Assembly: GCF_025717045.1 (NCBI RefSeq)
Contig: NZ_JAOVZN010000002.1
Span: 178,028-242,027 of the forward strand
DNA length: 64,000 nt
From: Flavobacterium sp. SH_e
GTDB taxonomy: Bacteria; Bacteroidota; Bacteroidia; Flavobacteriales; Flavobacteriaceae
Direction: 5' to 3'
The notes under the pieces were generated by a model that was given only the letters and a program-made list of their open reading frames with translations, searched no databases and had not been told where the DNA came from. Position 1 is the stretch's first letter. Every line of letters begins with the position of its first letter. Positions 51,514-60,383 of the stretch are shown one piece after another. The position numbers were made by a program, and so were the translations under genes.

Positions 51514-52416
51514 TTACTTAACAAATTTGTCAATGATTTTATCTGTTTCTGCTTTTGCGGTATCTGGTTTTAAATCAAATAATAAAGAGTAAAGCGCTTT
51601 TCTGTCAACTTTAGCTTCTAGGTTTAAATCTTGATGTCTGTCAAAAAGGGTTTGCCATTTGTCGCGAACGTTTTTCCATAAAGCATTGTTTTCTTTCCAC
51701 CATTTTTGAGCGGCGATACATTTTACGTCTGGAACTTTAGTGTAAACATCAAATCCTTTTTCTTGAGCTAGTAAAACATCTTTTCCAGCGTCGTCACGAA
51801 CCAATTTATCATTGTCTTGCTCATGATTCCATCCAGTAGAAGTGATTTCATGAATATTTCTTCTTTTTAAAACATTATAATCATTACGTTTTGTTTGCTC
51901 TCTTCTTGGAAGTGGAGCATCAGCAACGTTTGCCCAATAATCTTGTCCATCAACGTGAACCCATGTTGAAGATCCTTCATATCTAGGGCTGTCATCTACT
52001 TGATATACTTTTTGAGTCCATTGGCCTTTAACTGCTTTTTTGTCTAATTTTTTGTATTTCCAAGAATTTCCTTTGTCAAACAAATATAAGTCTGTGTTTT
52101 CGTATAGCCAATCTTGTCTCCAGTGTTTGATAATCATATCGTCGCTTACAATCAATAAATGTTGCATAACGATTTTATTTGGCGTGTCTTCTAATAATTC
52201 TACCCATTCTAAAGCAGACTCATGTTTAGTTTCAGATGGTTTATAAGTAAGAGAATCTTTTGGGTAAGAGAAAGTTTCAGTGAAATTAAACTTCACTTCA
52301 TAACAACCACACATTGATTTAATTGACTTAATGTCTTGTTGTTTTTTGTCCTGACTAAAACCAAGACTGCATGTTAAAGCCATAGCGGCTGACATAAATA
52401 GGCTTTTTGAAATCAT
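51514..52416 (-). CDS. DUF6607 family exported protein of the haem locus
   Basis: 300 residues with a signal peptide (about 1-21, LGFSQ). The mature protein has a Cys pair at CGCYEVKFNFTETF, many Trp (WVELLE, HWRQDWLYE, SWKYKKL, GSSTWVHVDGQDYWANVADAPLPRRE) and a helical C-terminus. The pattern fits DUF6607, which in Bacteroidetes is often encoded with HmuY and a TonB receptor, as here. Its job is unknown; the locus suggests an exported haem- or iron-handling accessory. Divergent from the receptor gene across a 105-nt gap with paired -7 boxes. Confidence 0.75.
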   Translation of the reverse strand: MISKSLFMSAAMALTCSLGFSQDKKQQDIKSIKSMCGCYEVKFNFTETFSYPKDSLTYKPSETKHESALEWVELLEDTPNKIVMQHLLIVSDDMIIKHWRQDWLYENTDLYLFDKGNSWKYKKLDKKAVKGQWTQKVYQVDDSPRYEGSSTWVHVDGQDYWANVADAPLPRREQTKRNDYNVLKRRNIHEITSTGWNHEQDNDKLVRDDAGKDVLLAQEKGFDVYTKVPDVKCIAAQKWWKENNALWKNVRDKWQTLFDRHQDLNLEAKVDRKALYSLLFDLKPDTAKAETDKIIDKFVK

Positions 52417-52445
52417 AACTTTTTGTTTTGTTTTAAAATTTTTCG

Positions 52446-52453
52446 CAAATATA
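52446..52453 (-). promoter_or_regulatory. -7 promoter element of the DUF6607 gene
   Basis: The minus strand reads TATATTTG, an exact match, 30 nt before the start codon. It faces away from the matching box at 52486-52493. Confidence 0.55.
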
Positions 52454-52460
52454 TAAATTT

Positions 52461-52481
52461 TATTTAGAACAATTAAAAATA
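52461..52481. promoter_or_regulatory. Imperfect palindrome between divergent -7 boxes, candidate Fur-type operator
   Basis: TATTTAGAAC-A-ATTAAAAATA: 21 bp with 7 of 10 symmetric positions, centred between two outward-facing promoters of a haem-uptake locus. Iron-responsive repression by a Fur-family regulator is plausible but unproven; AT-richness makes chance symmetry possible. Confidence 0.3.
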
Positions 52482-52485
52482 GTTA

Positions 52486-52493
52486 TATATTTG
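52486..52493 (+). promoter_or_regulatory. -7 promoter element of the haem receptor operon
   Basis: TATATTTG, an exact TAnnTTTG match, 29 nt before the ATG at 52522. Confidence 0.6.
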
Positions 52494-52521
52494 CATCGAT
52501 TATTAAGACTGAATAAAAATA

Positions 52522-54588
52522 ATGAAAATTAAAATTACTCTTTTTGCTACTCTGATTTTTTATCAAATATCTATTTCACAAGAAGTTAAAAAAGATAGTG
52601 TTGAAACAAATGAATTATCAGAAGTTAAAGTTACTACTGCAACTAGAACAGAAAGAGTGCTTTCATCATTGCCTTTGCCAATGACAATTATTACATCTGA
52701 AGCCATAATAAAGTCTGGTGTGACAAGATTGAATGAAATTTTAAACGAACAAACAGGAATTATTTTAATTCCTGATGAAAGTGGTTTTGAAGGAATTCAG
52801 ATGCAGGGATTGGATGCCGCTTATACTATGATTTTAATTGATGGAGTGCCACTTGTGGGAAGAAGCGCAGGAGTTTTGGATTTGTCTAGAGTTTCAGTTG
52901 GAAATATAGAAAGAATCGAAATTGTAAAAGGAGCTTCATCTGCTTTATATGGCTCTGAGGCGATGGGAGGAGTAATCAATGTAATTACAAAAAAGCCTAA
53001 AAAAGATATGTTTTCGGGGAGTCTTTCATACCGCTATGCTACATTTAACACTAGTGATGCTAATGCAAATCTTCTTTGGAAAAAGAAGAAATTCTCAGCT
53101 AATCTTTTTGCCAATTTTTATTCTACAGACGGTTACGATTTAGACAAAAGTACTCCGCTAAAAAATGTGGAACCTTTTTACAATTTTACAGTTCAGCCTA
53201 AAATTTACTATGATTTTTCAGAGAATTTAAAATTAATAGTGAGCAACCGTTTTTACGATATGAAAATGGATAATAGAGCTATAATAGATTCTCAGAATTA
53301 TGAAGGTGATGCAAAAGAAAATGAGTGGAATTCGCAAGTAAAATTGGAGCATAGATGGAATGATAAATTTTATTCGGAATACGAATTATATGCTACAAAT
53401 TATAAAAATGATTCCTTTTTAAATGATCAAAATAATGTTCGTTATGAAGATTCATATTATGATCAATGGCTTCTTCGTCCAGAAATCAGAACAACACTTT
53501 CTCTTGGAAAAGATAAATTAACAGGAGGTCTGGGAATGAATTACGAAACATTGGACAGAACTTATTTTGATAAAAATGTAAAGTTCAATTCGCAATATGT
53601 CTTTTTACAATATGATTTTAATCCAACAGAAAAATGGAATATTCTTGCTGGATTTAGATATGACAATCATAGCGAATATGCTTCACAGTTTAGTCCAAAA
53701 TTAGCTGTGAATTATAAGATTAAAGAAAATTTCTCTTTAAAATCTTCAATTGGGTATGGTTATAAAGCGCCAGATTTCCGTCAATTATTTTTCGACTTTA
53801 CAAATCCATCGGTAGGTTATTCGGTTTTAGGATATAATGTTGCTGAGGCTCGTTTGAATCAGCTTGATGAGCAAGGACAGCTTTTATCAAGAGTAGATGG
53901 AGTTGACTTTAGTAAACCTTTAGAAGCTGAAAGTTCAATAAACATCAATTTCGGAGCTTTCTATAAAAAGAATAAATTACGATTAGATGTAAATGCTTTC
54001 TATAATTCAATAGAGAACTTAATTGATACTCGTGTTGTAGCTCAAAAAACAAACGGTCAAAATGTTTTCAGTTATTTCAATATAAGTAAAATCTTTACTT
54101 ATGGTCTTGAATTTAATTCGACTTATGATTTTACAAAAGACTTTTCTGTATCATTTGGATATCAGTATTTAATCGCAAAAGATAAATCGGTATTGGATAA
54201 TTTCGAAGATTATCAATATATCCGTACATCAGACCTTCAAACAATTCAAATTAAAAAATCAGATTACTTCGGATTGTATAACAGGTCAAAGCATACTGCC
54301 AATGTTAAATTCGCTTACACAATTCCAAAAATAAAGACAGACATCAATTTGCGTGTTTTTTATCGAAGCAAATACGGAATGTTCGATACCAACGGAAATC
54401 AGATTTTGGATAAATATGACACATTCGTAAGCGATTATTTCATAACAAACTTATCTGTTTCAAAATATATCGGAGATAAATTCATGCTTCAGGCAGGAGC
54501 TAACAATTTATTAGATTTCACAGACCCAACTCAAATTAGCAATCTAGCAGGAAGACAGCTATTTGCACGAATTCAATATAATTTTTAA
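52522..54588 (+). CDS. TonB-dependent receptor, HmuR-like
   Basis: 688 residues with a signal peptide (about 1-19, ISISQ). A short N-terminus leads to a TonB-box-like ELSEVKVTTATRTERVLS, then the plug (PLPMTIITSEAIIKSGV, LNEILNEQTGI, MQGLDAAYTMILIDGVPL, ASSALYGSEAMGGVINVIT) and a 22-strand barrel ending FARIQYNF. The gene context (HmuY directly after, DUF6607 divergent) supports a haem receptor. The absence of a carboxypeptidase-like N-domain distinguishes it from the SusC-type protein upstream. It transports its ligand through the outer membrane, powered by TonB. Confidence 0.85.
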   Translation: MKIKITLFATLIFYQISISQEVKKDSVETNELSEVKVTTATRTERVLSSLPLPMTIITSEAIIKSGVTRLNEILNEQTGIILIPDESGFEGIQMQGLDAAYTMILIDGVPLVGRSAGVLDLSRVSVGNIERIEIVKGASSALYGSEAMGGVINVITKKPKKDMFSGSLSYRYATFNTSDANANLLWKKKKFSANLFANFYSTDGYDLDKSTPLKNVEPFYNFTVQPKIYYDFSENLKLIVSNRFYDMKMDNRAIIDSQNYEGDAKENEWNSQVKLEHRWNDKFYSEYELYATNYKNDSFLNDQNNVRYEDSYYDQWLLRPEIRTTLSLGKDKLTGGLGMNYETLDRTYFDKNVKFNSQYVFLQYDFNPTEKWNILAGFRYDNHSEYASQFSPKLAVNYKIKENFSLKSSIGYGYKAPDFRQLFFDFTNPSVGYSVLGYNVAEARLNQLDEQGQLLSRVDGVDFSKPLEAESSININFGAFYKKNKLRLDVNAFYNSIENLIDTRVVAQKTNGQNVFSYFNISKIFTYGLEFNSTYDFTKDFSVSFGYQYLIAKDKSVLDNFEDYQYIRTSDLQTIQIKKSDYFGLYNRSKHTANVKFAYTIPKIKTDINLRVFYRSKYGMFDTNGNQILDKYDTFVSDYFITNLSVSKYIGDKFMLQAGANNLLDFTDPTQISNLAGRQLFARIQYNF

Positions 54589-54615
54589 TCAACATTTATT
54601 TAACACCTTTACAAA

Positions 54616-55206
54616 ATGAAAACAAATTTCTTAAAACTTTCACTATTAGCTTTATTCATTTCTACAGCATCTTGCAGCAGCGATGATGATAAAAATGAAG
54701 TGGTTCCAGTTGTAACTACAAAAGCTTCTAATATTGATGCTTCAACTACAGAATTTACAAAGTTCAGTTTCTCAGAAAATAAAGTAGTTACTACTGACAA
54801 TTGGGATGTTGCTTTCAGTAAAACTACTATTCTTGTAAATGGAGGAACTAAAAAAGCAGATGCTGAGCCAACTAGAACAGGATCTGGAGCAGTAAGTATT
54901 GTATCTGGTACATTTTCAAGTGTAACTTTGTTTCCTGAGGCATCTACTTTCGTTCAAGATGGTACTACAGCTTATGCAATTCCAACTGGAAGTGGAAACG
55001 GATGGTACAGCTATAATGCAACAACTCATATTATTTCACCAATCGCAGGAAAAGTTTTTGTTGTAAAAACTCACGATGGTAAATATGCAAAATTTGAAGT
55101 GTTAAGCTATTACAAAGATGCTCCAGCAACTCCATCAGAAACATCTGTATCTGGATACTACACATTTAATTTTGCATATCAAGCAAATAGTACTACAACA
55201 TTCTAA
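54616..55206 (+). CDS. hmuY: HmuY-family haem-binding lipoprotein
   Basis: 196 residues. Lipobox STASC with acylated Cys at 20, followed by SSDDDKNE, a surface-export-like acidic run. HmuY fold blocks: TEFTKFSFSENKVVTTDNWDVAFSKTTILVNGG, then KVFVVKTHDGKYAKFEVLSYY and the C-terminal GYYTFNFAYQ. In Porphyromonas gingivalis HmuY takes haem from host proteins and passes it to HmuR. The haem ligands are not conserved across the family and I cannot assign them here. It lies 27 nt after the receptor gene; a hairpin follows about 110 nt later. Confidence 0.85.
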   Translation: MKTNFLKLSLLALFISTASCSSDDDKNEVVPVVTTKASNIDASTTEFTKFSFSENKVVTTDNWDVAFSKTTILVNGGTKKADAEPTRTGSGAVSIVSGTFSSVTLFPEASTFVQDGTTAYAIPTGSGNGWYSYNATTHIISPIAGKVFVVKTHDGKYAKFEVLSYYKDAPATPSETSVSGYYTFNFAYQANSTTTF

Positions 55207-55314
55207 GAAAGAATTAATAGCTCCAAGTGATTTTTATCTGGGAGCACTTATAAATAAAAACATTAAAAAATTTAGTTAATCATTAGCTTTGTTTTTTTTA
55301 TTTTTTTTTGATTT

Positions 55315-55338
55315 AGAGGTTAGATTTATCTAACCTCT
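55315..55338 (+). terminator. Terminator of the haem receptor-hmuY operon
   Basis: A perfect 10-bp stem (55315-55324 with 55329-55338, AGAGGTTAGA) and a long T run. Confidence 0.85.
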
Positions 55339-55481
55339 TTTTTTTGTTCTACTTTCTTGTTAAATTGAATTAGAAACAAAATGTTATTCTATCTTTGCAC
55401 AAATTTTTTCTGCAATAAGTTAACAATTATTTAATTGGTTTAATTTTTGAATGCAGTTCTTCATATTTTTATAATTATTAA

Positions 55482-56960
55482 GTGAATACAAAATCTTATT
55501 TTTTTCAGTCTTTTGCGATCGTTGCTTTGGCGTTGGTTGCTTTTATTGGATTCAAACAAATCCTTCCAGATAAAATATTTTCGGACAGTAAATTAGATTC
55601 TAAAAACATATTGATTGATAGTTTGCTTTTAGAGTCTGTTGCCCAAGATTCACTTTCGTTGGATGATGATAGTATTGCCGAGAGCGAAAGAAAACTGAAT
55701 CAGCAGAAAATTGTTTTTGATGAAACTGAAGGAATCGAATTTCCTGCAGAAACATTTGAAGATTATAAAGGATATCAATATCTGATTTCTTTTTATGAGA
55801 AATTGTATCAGCTGGAAAAAAATCCGCAGAACAAAGTTAGAATCGCTTATTATGGAGATTCAATGACAGATGGCGATTTGATCGTTCAGGATGTTCGTGC
55901 CAATTATCAAGAGCGTTTTGGAGGAAATGGAGTAGGTTTTGTTTCTATTACATCAGAATCTGCAGCTTCAAGGGGTTCTGTAAAATCGACTTATTCTAAA
56001 AACTGGAAAACACAATCTTACTTAAATGTAAAAAGGCCAACGAGTCCTTTTGGTGTGAATGGTCATGTGTTTTTTGCAAATGACAAATCCAATTCAACTT
56101 GGGTTCAATATGAAGCTGGACTTAACAAATTTTCTACTTCTTTAGACAATGCAACCTTATTTTATGGGCATTCAGCTAAAACTGGAAAAGTGAATTTCAT
56201 TATTGGAAAAGACACCATCAAGAAAAGTCTTTCGCCAAATAATTTAGTGAATACATTAAAAGTTTCATCTGGAAGCTTGAAAGCTTTCAAAGCAAATTTT
56301 GTACAAGCAGATTCTATTCCGATTTATGGATTTAATTTTGATAATGGCGCGGGAGTTCACGTAGATAACTTTTCGCAAAGAGGAAATTCAGGACTTCCGA
56401 TTTCGATGTTTAATGCTGACGTAATGAGAGCCTTTAATAATAGTTTGAAATACGATTTAATAATCCTTCATTACGGGACAAACGTTTTAAATTACGGAAC
56501 CAAAAATTATTCTTGGTATGAAAAAGGAATGACAAAAACCGTTAACAAAATAAAAGAATCTTTTCCAGGAGTTTCAATTTTGATTGTTTCTACAGCAGAT
56601 AAATCAACAAAATATGATATGGAAATGAAAACCGATTCTGCCGTAGTCCCTCTTATGAAAGCGCAAAAACATTATGCACTTGAAACACAAGCTGGATTTG
56701 TAAACTTATATACTTTAATGGGAGGTGACGGTTCAATGATTAAATGGGTTGATGAAGCTCCAGCGAAAGCCAATAAAGATTATACACATTTTAACCAACG
56801 TGGAGCAAAAGCAATTGGTAATTTGCTGTATGGACAATTAAACAAAGGATACGAAGAGTATAAAAAACTTCGAGAAAAAAGAGATGCTGAAGGAACTAAA
56901 CCAAAACCAGTAAGAAGAGCCAAACCTGATTCCGTTTCAGTAACAACAGACAGCTTATGA
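55482..56960 (+). CDS. SGNH-fold hydrolase/acyltransferase of the O-acylation operon
   Basis: 492 residues from a GTG start. An N-terminal signal anchor (about 4-24) exports the protein. The SGNH blocks are IAYYGDSMTDGDL (nucleophile Ser near 126), LIILHYGTNVLNYG and KDYTHFNQRG (D-x-x-H dyad, His near 434). An Asp/Ser-rich segment (about 30-75) links the anchor to the domain, and a Lys/Pro/Arg-rich tail ends the chain. SGNH partners of MBOAT proteins (AlgX/AlgJ, PatB) move acetyl groups onto glycans in the periplasm. It overlaps the next gene by 4 nt (ATGA). Confidence 0.8.
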   Translation: MNTKSYFFQSFAIVALALVAFIGFKQILPDKIFSDSKLDSKNILIDSLLLESVAQDSLSLDDDSIAESERKLNQQKIVFDETEGIEFPAETFEDYKGYQYLISFYEKLYQLEKNPQNKVRIAYYGDSMTDGDLIVQDVRANYQERFGGNGVGFVSITSESAASRGSVKSTYSKNWKTQSYLNVKRPTSPFGVNGHVFFANDKSNSTWVQYEAGLNKFSTSLDNATLFYGHSAKTGKVNFIIGKDTIKKSLSPNNLVNTLKVSSGSLKAFKANFVQADSIPIYGFNFDNGAGVHVDNFSQRGNSGLPISMFNADVMRAFNNSLKYDLIILHYGTNVLNYGTKNYSWYEKGMTKTVNKIKESFPGVSILIVSTADKSTKYDMEMKTDSAVVPLMKAQKHYALETQAGFVNLYTLMGGDGSMIKWVDEAPAKANKDYTHFNQRGAKAIGNLLYGQLNKGYEEYKKLREKRDAEGTKPKPVRRAKPDSVSVTTDSL

Positions 56961-58378
56961 TAAATAAACTCATTGTTTTCTTTTGTTGTCTTTTTTTTGC
57001 AACAAATGAAAAGACTCCAAAAACAGACCTACATCCAATACCTAAAAGTATGATTCAAAAAGTGGATACCGCAAAAATTGATACTCCTTCTGATGGTCAG
57101 ATTTATAATGCGAAAGTATTAGAAGATTTCTTTAGGAAATTAGAGGAAAATGAAAGTAATAAAAATCAAAAAATCAATATTGTACATATTGGCGATTCAC
57201 ATATTCAAGGCGATTTGATGACTAATGAAATCAGAAAAAATCTGCAGCAGAAATTTGGAAATGGAGGAAGAGGTTTAGTATTTCCTTATCAATTGGCCAA
57301 AACAAACGGATCTTACAATGAACGATTTAGATCGAACAGAACTTGGGAAAGTTATCGAAATATTTATCCAGTAAAGAATAACCCAATTGGATTATGCGGA
57401 ATTGGACTTTGGAGAGATACAGGCGGATTTGTAATGGAGATGAATGTAAAAGATCCATCGTATAAATTCAACACCATAAAAATTATTACGCCTCAAAACC
57501 AAAATATGTTCGATTTGGCAATTTCGTCTAAAATCAATTCCATTCAGACAACAGAGCCAAAAGTCATTACTCATAAAATTAAAAAAGGCGAGGTACTTGG
57601 AACTATTGCAGACAAATACAATGTTTCGATTGCTGAAATTAAAAGAGACAATAATCTAAAGTCAAATAATATTCGTGCGGGAAGAACGTTAAAAATCGCT
57701 ACAAAGGAAACAAAACAAAAGACCATTTCTATGTCAGAGTTTGTTCCGTTGGCAATAGAATCAGATTCTTATTCACATTATTATAATTCAGAAAATGCTC
57801 TAAGCCGAATTTTCTTGATTCCAAACAAAGAAGCTAAGGATTATGAATTAAACGGAATTGTTTTAGAAAAAGATGCTTCTGGAATTATTTATAGCGGAAT
57901 TGGAGTAAATGGAGCCAAATATTCAGATTACAATAAATATCCATTATTCTTTGAACAATTAAAATCATTGCATCCAGATTTGCTTATTTTTTCGTTGGGG
58001 ACAAATGAAAGCTACGATCACTTAGATGCTGGAAATTACATCAAAGAATTAAGAGAATTTATCAGCAATATCAAAGCACAAAATATAAATGCTCCAATAA
58101 TTGTGATGACGCCGCCGCCATCGCTGCTAAGAAGAAAACCGAATAATTATATTAATGATTATGCAAGAGAAATTATTGAGACAGCTCAAAAAGATGGTTT
58201 TGCAGTTTGGGATTTGTACGATGAGTTTGGCGGAATGAGTGGCATCAAACAATTAAAAGTACAAGGATTAATTGGACCAGATTGGGTTCATTATTCAAAA
58301 AAAGGATACGAGAAACAAGGAAATTTGTTTACTCAGGCGTTTTTAAGAACATACGATAATTTTAAATTAAAGAAGTAA
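56957..58378 (+). CDS. SGNH hydrolase with an inserted LysM domain
   Basis: 473 residues, signal peptide about 1-17. SGNH block I is NIVHIGDSHIQGD (Ser near 80), and the C-terminal dyad is GPDWVHYSKKGYE (DxxH, near 440-443), with IFSLGTNESYD in between. A complete LysM domain is inserted near residues 203-247 (THKIKKGEVLGTIADKYN, IAEIKRDNNLKSNNIRAGRTLKIA), that is, inside the SGNH fold, not at an end. This predicts binding to peptidoglycan or another GlcNAc polymer while acting on it. Overlaps the preceding gene by 4 nt; 1 nt separates it from the MBOAT gene, so all three are coupled. Confidence 0.82.
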   Translation: MINKLIVFFCCLFFATNEKTPKTDLHPIPKSMIQKVDTAKIDTPSDGQIYNAKVLEDFFRKLEENESNKNQKINIVHIGDSHIQGDLMTNEIRKNLQQKFGNGGRGLVFPYQLAKTNGSYNERFRSNRTWESYRNIYPVKNNPIGLCGIGLWRDTGGFVMEMNVKDPSYKFNTIKIITPQNQNMFDLAISSKINSIQTTEPKVITHKIKKGEVLGTIADKYNVSIAEIKRDNNLKSNNIRAGRTLKIATKETKQKTISMSEFVPLAIESDSYSHYYNSENALSRIFLIPNKEAKDYELNGIVLEKDASGIIYSGIGVNGAKYSDYNKYPLFFEQLKSLHPDLLIFSLGTNESYDHLDAGNYIKELREFISNIKAQNINAPIIVMTPPPSLLRRKPNNYINDYAREIIETAQKDGFAVWDLYDEFGGMSGIKQLKVQGLIGPDWVHYSKKGYEKQGNLFTQAFLRTYDNFKLKK

Positions 58379-58379
58379 G

Positions 58380-60062
58380 TTGACAACAATAGATAGCATT
58401 AATAATTGGTTCATTCAAAACTTTGGTGCAATTACAATAGAACAAGTTAAGAGTTGGTTTGTTTACAATCCCGACGAAAAACTTTTATTCAACACCGGTT
58501 TATTCTTAGGTTTATTTCTGGTTTTCTATTTTGTGTATGGTTTTTTACGCAAAACATTTTATTTGAGATTGACGTATGTTATTCTCTTCTCATTATTCTT
58601 TTATTATAAATCAAGTGGAATTTACTTCCTGCTCTTATTGCTTTCGTCTGTTGTAGATTATGGTTTAAGCCAAATTATTTATCGAGAAAGCAGAGACGGA
58701 GTTAAGAAGCTATACTTAGTGATTAGTGTTATTCTGAATTTGGCACTTTTGGGCTATTTCAAATACATGAACTTTTTGATTGTAACTTACAATGATATGT
58801 TTCAGGGTAATTTTGCACTTCATAATGTTTTTCTTCCTGTTGGGATTTCATTCTATACTTTTCAGTCGATGAGTTATATTATTGAGATTTACAGAGAAGA
58901 AATTAAGCCAACAAAAAACTACATTGAATATTTATTCTTCGTTTCGTTTTTCCCGCAGTTAGTTGCTGGGCCAATTGTACGCGCGAAAGATTTCTTGCCT
59001 CAGATTTATCAAAAATTAAATTTGACGAAACAAGATGTAAACAATGCTTTGTTTTTAATTATCGGAGGTTTAATCAAGAAAACCGTAATCTCAAATTACA
59101 TATCAGTAAACTTTGTTGATCGTGTTTTTGATACGCCAATGAGTTATACTTCTTTCGAAAACTTAATGGCATCGTACGGATATGCAATTCAGATTTATTG
59201 CGATTTTTCTGGATATTCAGATATGGCAATTGGTATTGCATTGTTGCTTGGATTTAAATTGCCAGTTAACTTTAGAACTCCATATAAATCAACATCGATT
59301 ACCGATTTCTGGAGAAGATGGCACATTTCGCTTTCGACTTGGTTAAAAGACTTTTTATATATTTCTATCGGAGGAAATCGTAATGGATCTTTTGCAGGAT
59401 ATTTATTTCCAAGTTTATTCTTCTTCGGATTATTGCTTTGGGGAATGTCTTGTTATAATGAAAGTGTGATTCCGCTTGTCATTGCAGGAATCAGTATTTT
59501 AATTTTCGCTTTGTCATTTTTACTTTCAAGCAAAATAAAACAGACTTTAGTAACCAATTTCAACCTGTTTACTACAATGCTTTTAGGAGGATTGTGGCAC
59601 GGAGCAGGAGCGCAGTTTATTGTTTGGGGAGCACTTCACGGATTAGCTTTAGCGGTTCATAAAATTTTCATGGAATTTTTTCCATCCAAAAAGGACAAAA
59701 GCCCGAATTTCTTATGGAGATTTTTCTCAATCTTAATTACATTTCATTTTGTAGTTTTCTGTTGGATCTTTTTCCGCGCAAGAGATTTTGAAACAGCTTT
59801 ACAAGTAATTAATAATATTGGGCAATTAACATTCGAGCCAGAACTTTGGAAAACAATTATCTTAGGATATAAAAACGTATTCGGATTAATGTTATTCGGT
59901 TACGTGTGGCATTTCTTGCCAGAAACATTCACAAACGGAATGAAATCTGTTTTCGACAAAACTCCGATTTTGGTAAAAGCAATAATCTTAGGATTTGTTT
60001 ATTGGATTGTTTATGCAACAGCAGTTGCAGGTTCACAGCCATTTATTTATTTCCAATTCTAA
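58380..60062 (+). CDS. MBOAT-family O-acyltransferase (AlgI/PatA-like)
   Basis: 560 residues from a TTG start 1 nt after the preceding stop; the next in-frame ATG would lie well inside the protein. It has about 11-12 hydrophobic helices. Conserved MBOAT features: LPVGISFYTFQSMSYIIEIYR, FFPQLVAGPIVRAKDFLPQI, DFSGYSDMAIGIALLLGF, FRTPYKSTSITDFWRRWHISLSTWLKD and the His-containing GGLWHGAGAQFIVWGALHG (catalytic His near 419). It would carry acyl groups from the cytosol across the inner membrane and hand them to the two SGNH partners for O-acylation of a periplasmic glycan. Confidence 0.88.
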   Translation: MTTIDSINNWFIQNFGAITIEQVKSWFVYNPDEKLLFNTGLFLGLFLVFYFVYGFLRKTFYLRLTYVILFSLFFYYKSSGIYFLLLLLSSVVDYGLSQIIYRESRDGVKKLYLVISVILNLALLGYFKYMNFLIVTYNDMFQGNFALHNVFLPVGISFYTFQSMSYIIEIYREEIKPTKNYIEYLFFVSFFPQLVAGPIVRAKDFLPQIYQKLNLTKQDVNNALFLIIGGLIKKTVISNYISVNFVDRVFDTPMSYTSFENLMASYGYAIQIYCDFSGYSDMAIGIALLLGFKLPVNFRTPYKSTSITDFWRRWHISLSTWLKDFLYISIGGNRNGSFAGYLFPSLFFFGLLLWGMSCYNESVIPLVIAGISILIFALSFLLSSKIKQTLVTNFNLFTTMLLGGLWHGAGAQFIVWGALHGLALAVHKIFMEFFPSKKDKSPNFLWRFFSILITFHFVVFCWIFFRARDFETALQVINNIGQLTFEPELWKTIILGYKNVFGLMLFGYVWHFLPETFTNGMKSVFDKTPILVKAIILGFVYWIVYATAVAGSQPFIYFQF

Positions 60063-60066
60063 AATA

Positions 60067-60320
60067 AAGGTTCAAAGTGGCAAAGTAACAAAGGCGTAAA
60101 GGTTTTATTCTTTGCGCCTTTTTTATAGCCACTGATTAAAAGGATTAAAAAGATTTATTTCACGCAGATTCTGCAGATTTTAGCAGATTTAAATTTTTAT
60201 TATTTAAAATAGAAATCTGAATCATCTGCTAAATCTGCAAGAGAAATAGTCAGTGAAATCGGTGTAATTAGCAACAAAGAAAAAACTTTGCGCCTTTGTT
60301 ACTTTGCCACTTTGAACCTT
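60067..60320. repeat. Large nested palindrome
   Basis: Outer arms of 30 bp pair perfectly (60067-60096 with 60291-60320, core TTCAAAGTGGCAAAGTAAC). Inside are CACTGA/TCAGTG (60130-60135 with 60250-60255) and a GCAGATTTTAGCAGAT-type arm pair (60173-60188 with 60224-60238, one bulge). A small hairpin AAGGCGTAAAG/CTTTGCGCCTT then T6 at 60091-60122 can act as terminator of the MBOAT operon. The GCAAAG-rich motif resembles the element at 9556-9704. Confidence 0.8.
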
Positions 60321-60353
60321 AAAAAATAAATTGCCTGAAATATCTAATTAGAT

Positions 60354-60361
60354 TATCTTTG
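60354..60361 (+). promoter_or_regulatory. -7 promoter element of ffh
   Basis: TATCTTTG, an exact TAnnTTTG match, with a TTG about 20 nt upstream; 22 nt before the ATG. Confidence 0.55.
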
Positions 60362-60383
60362 CACTTCAAATAAAGAAAATAGT

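Larger units (their letters stand above)
60063..60383. other. 321-nt region between the MBOAT gene and ffh
   Basis: Almost entirely occupied by the nested palindrome at 60067-60320, then the ffh promoter. No coding sequence. Confidence 0.7.
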
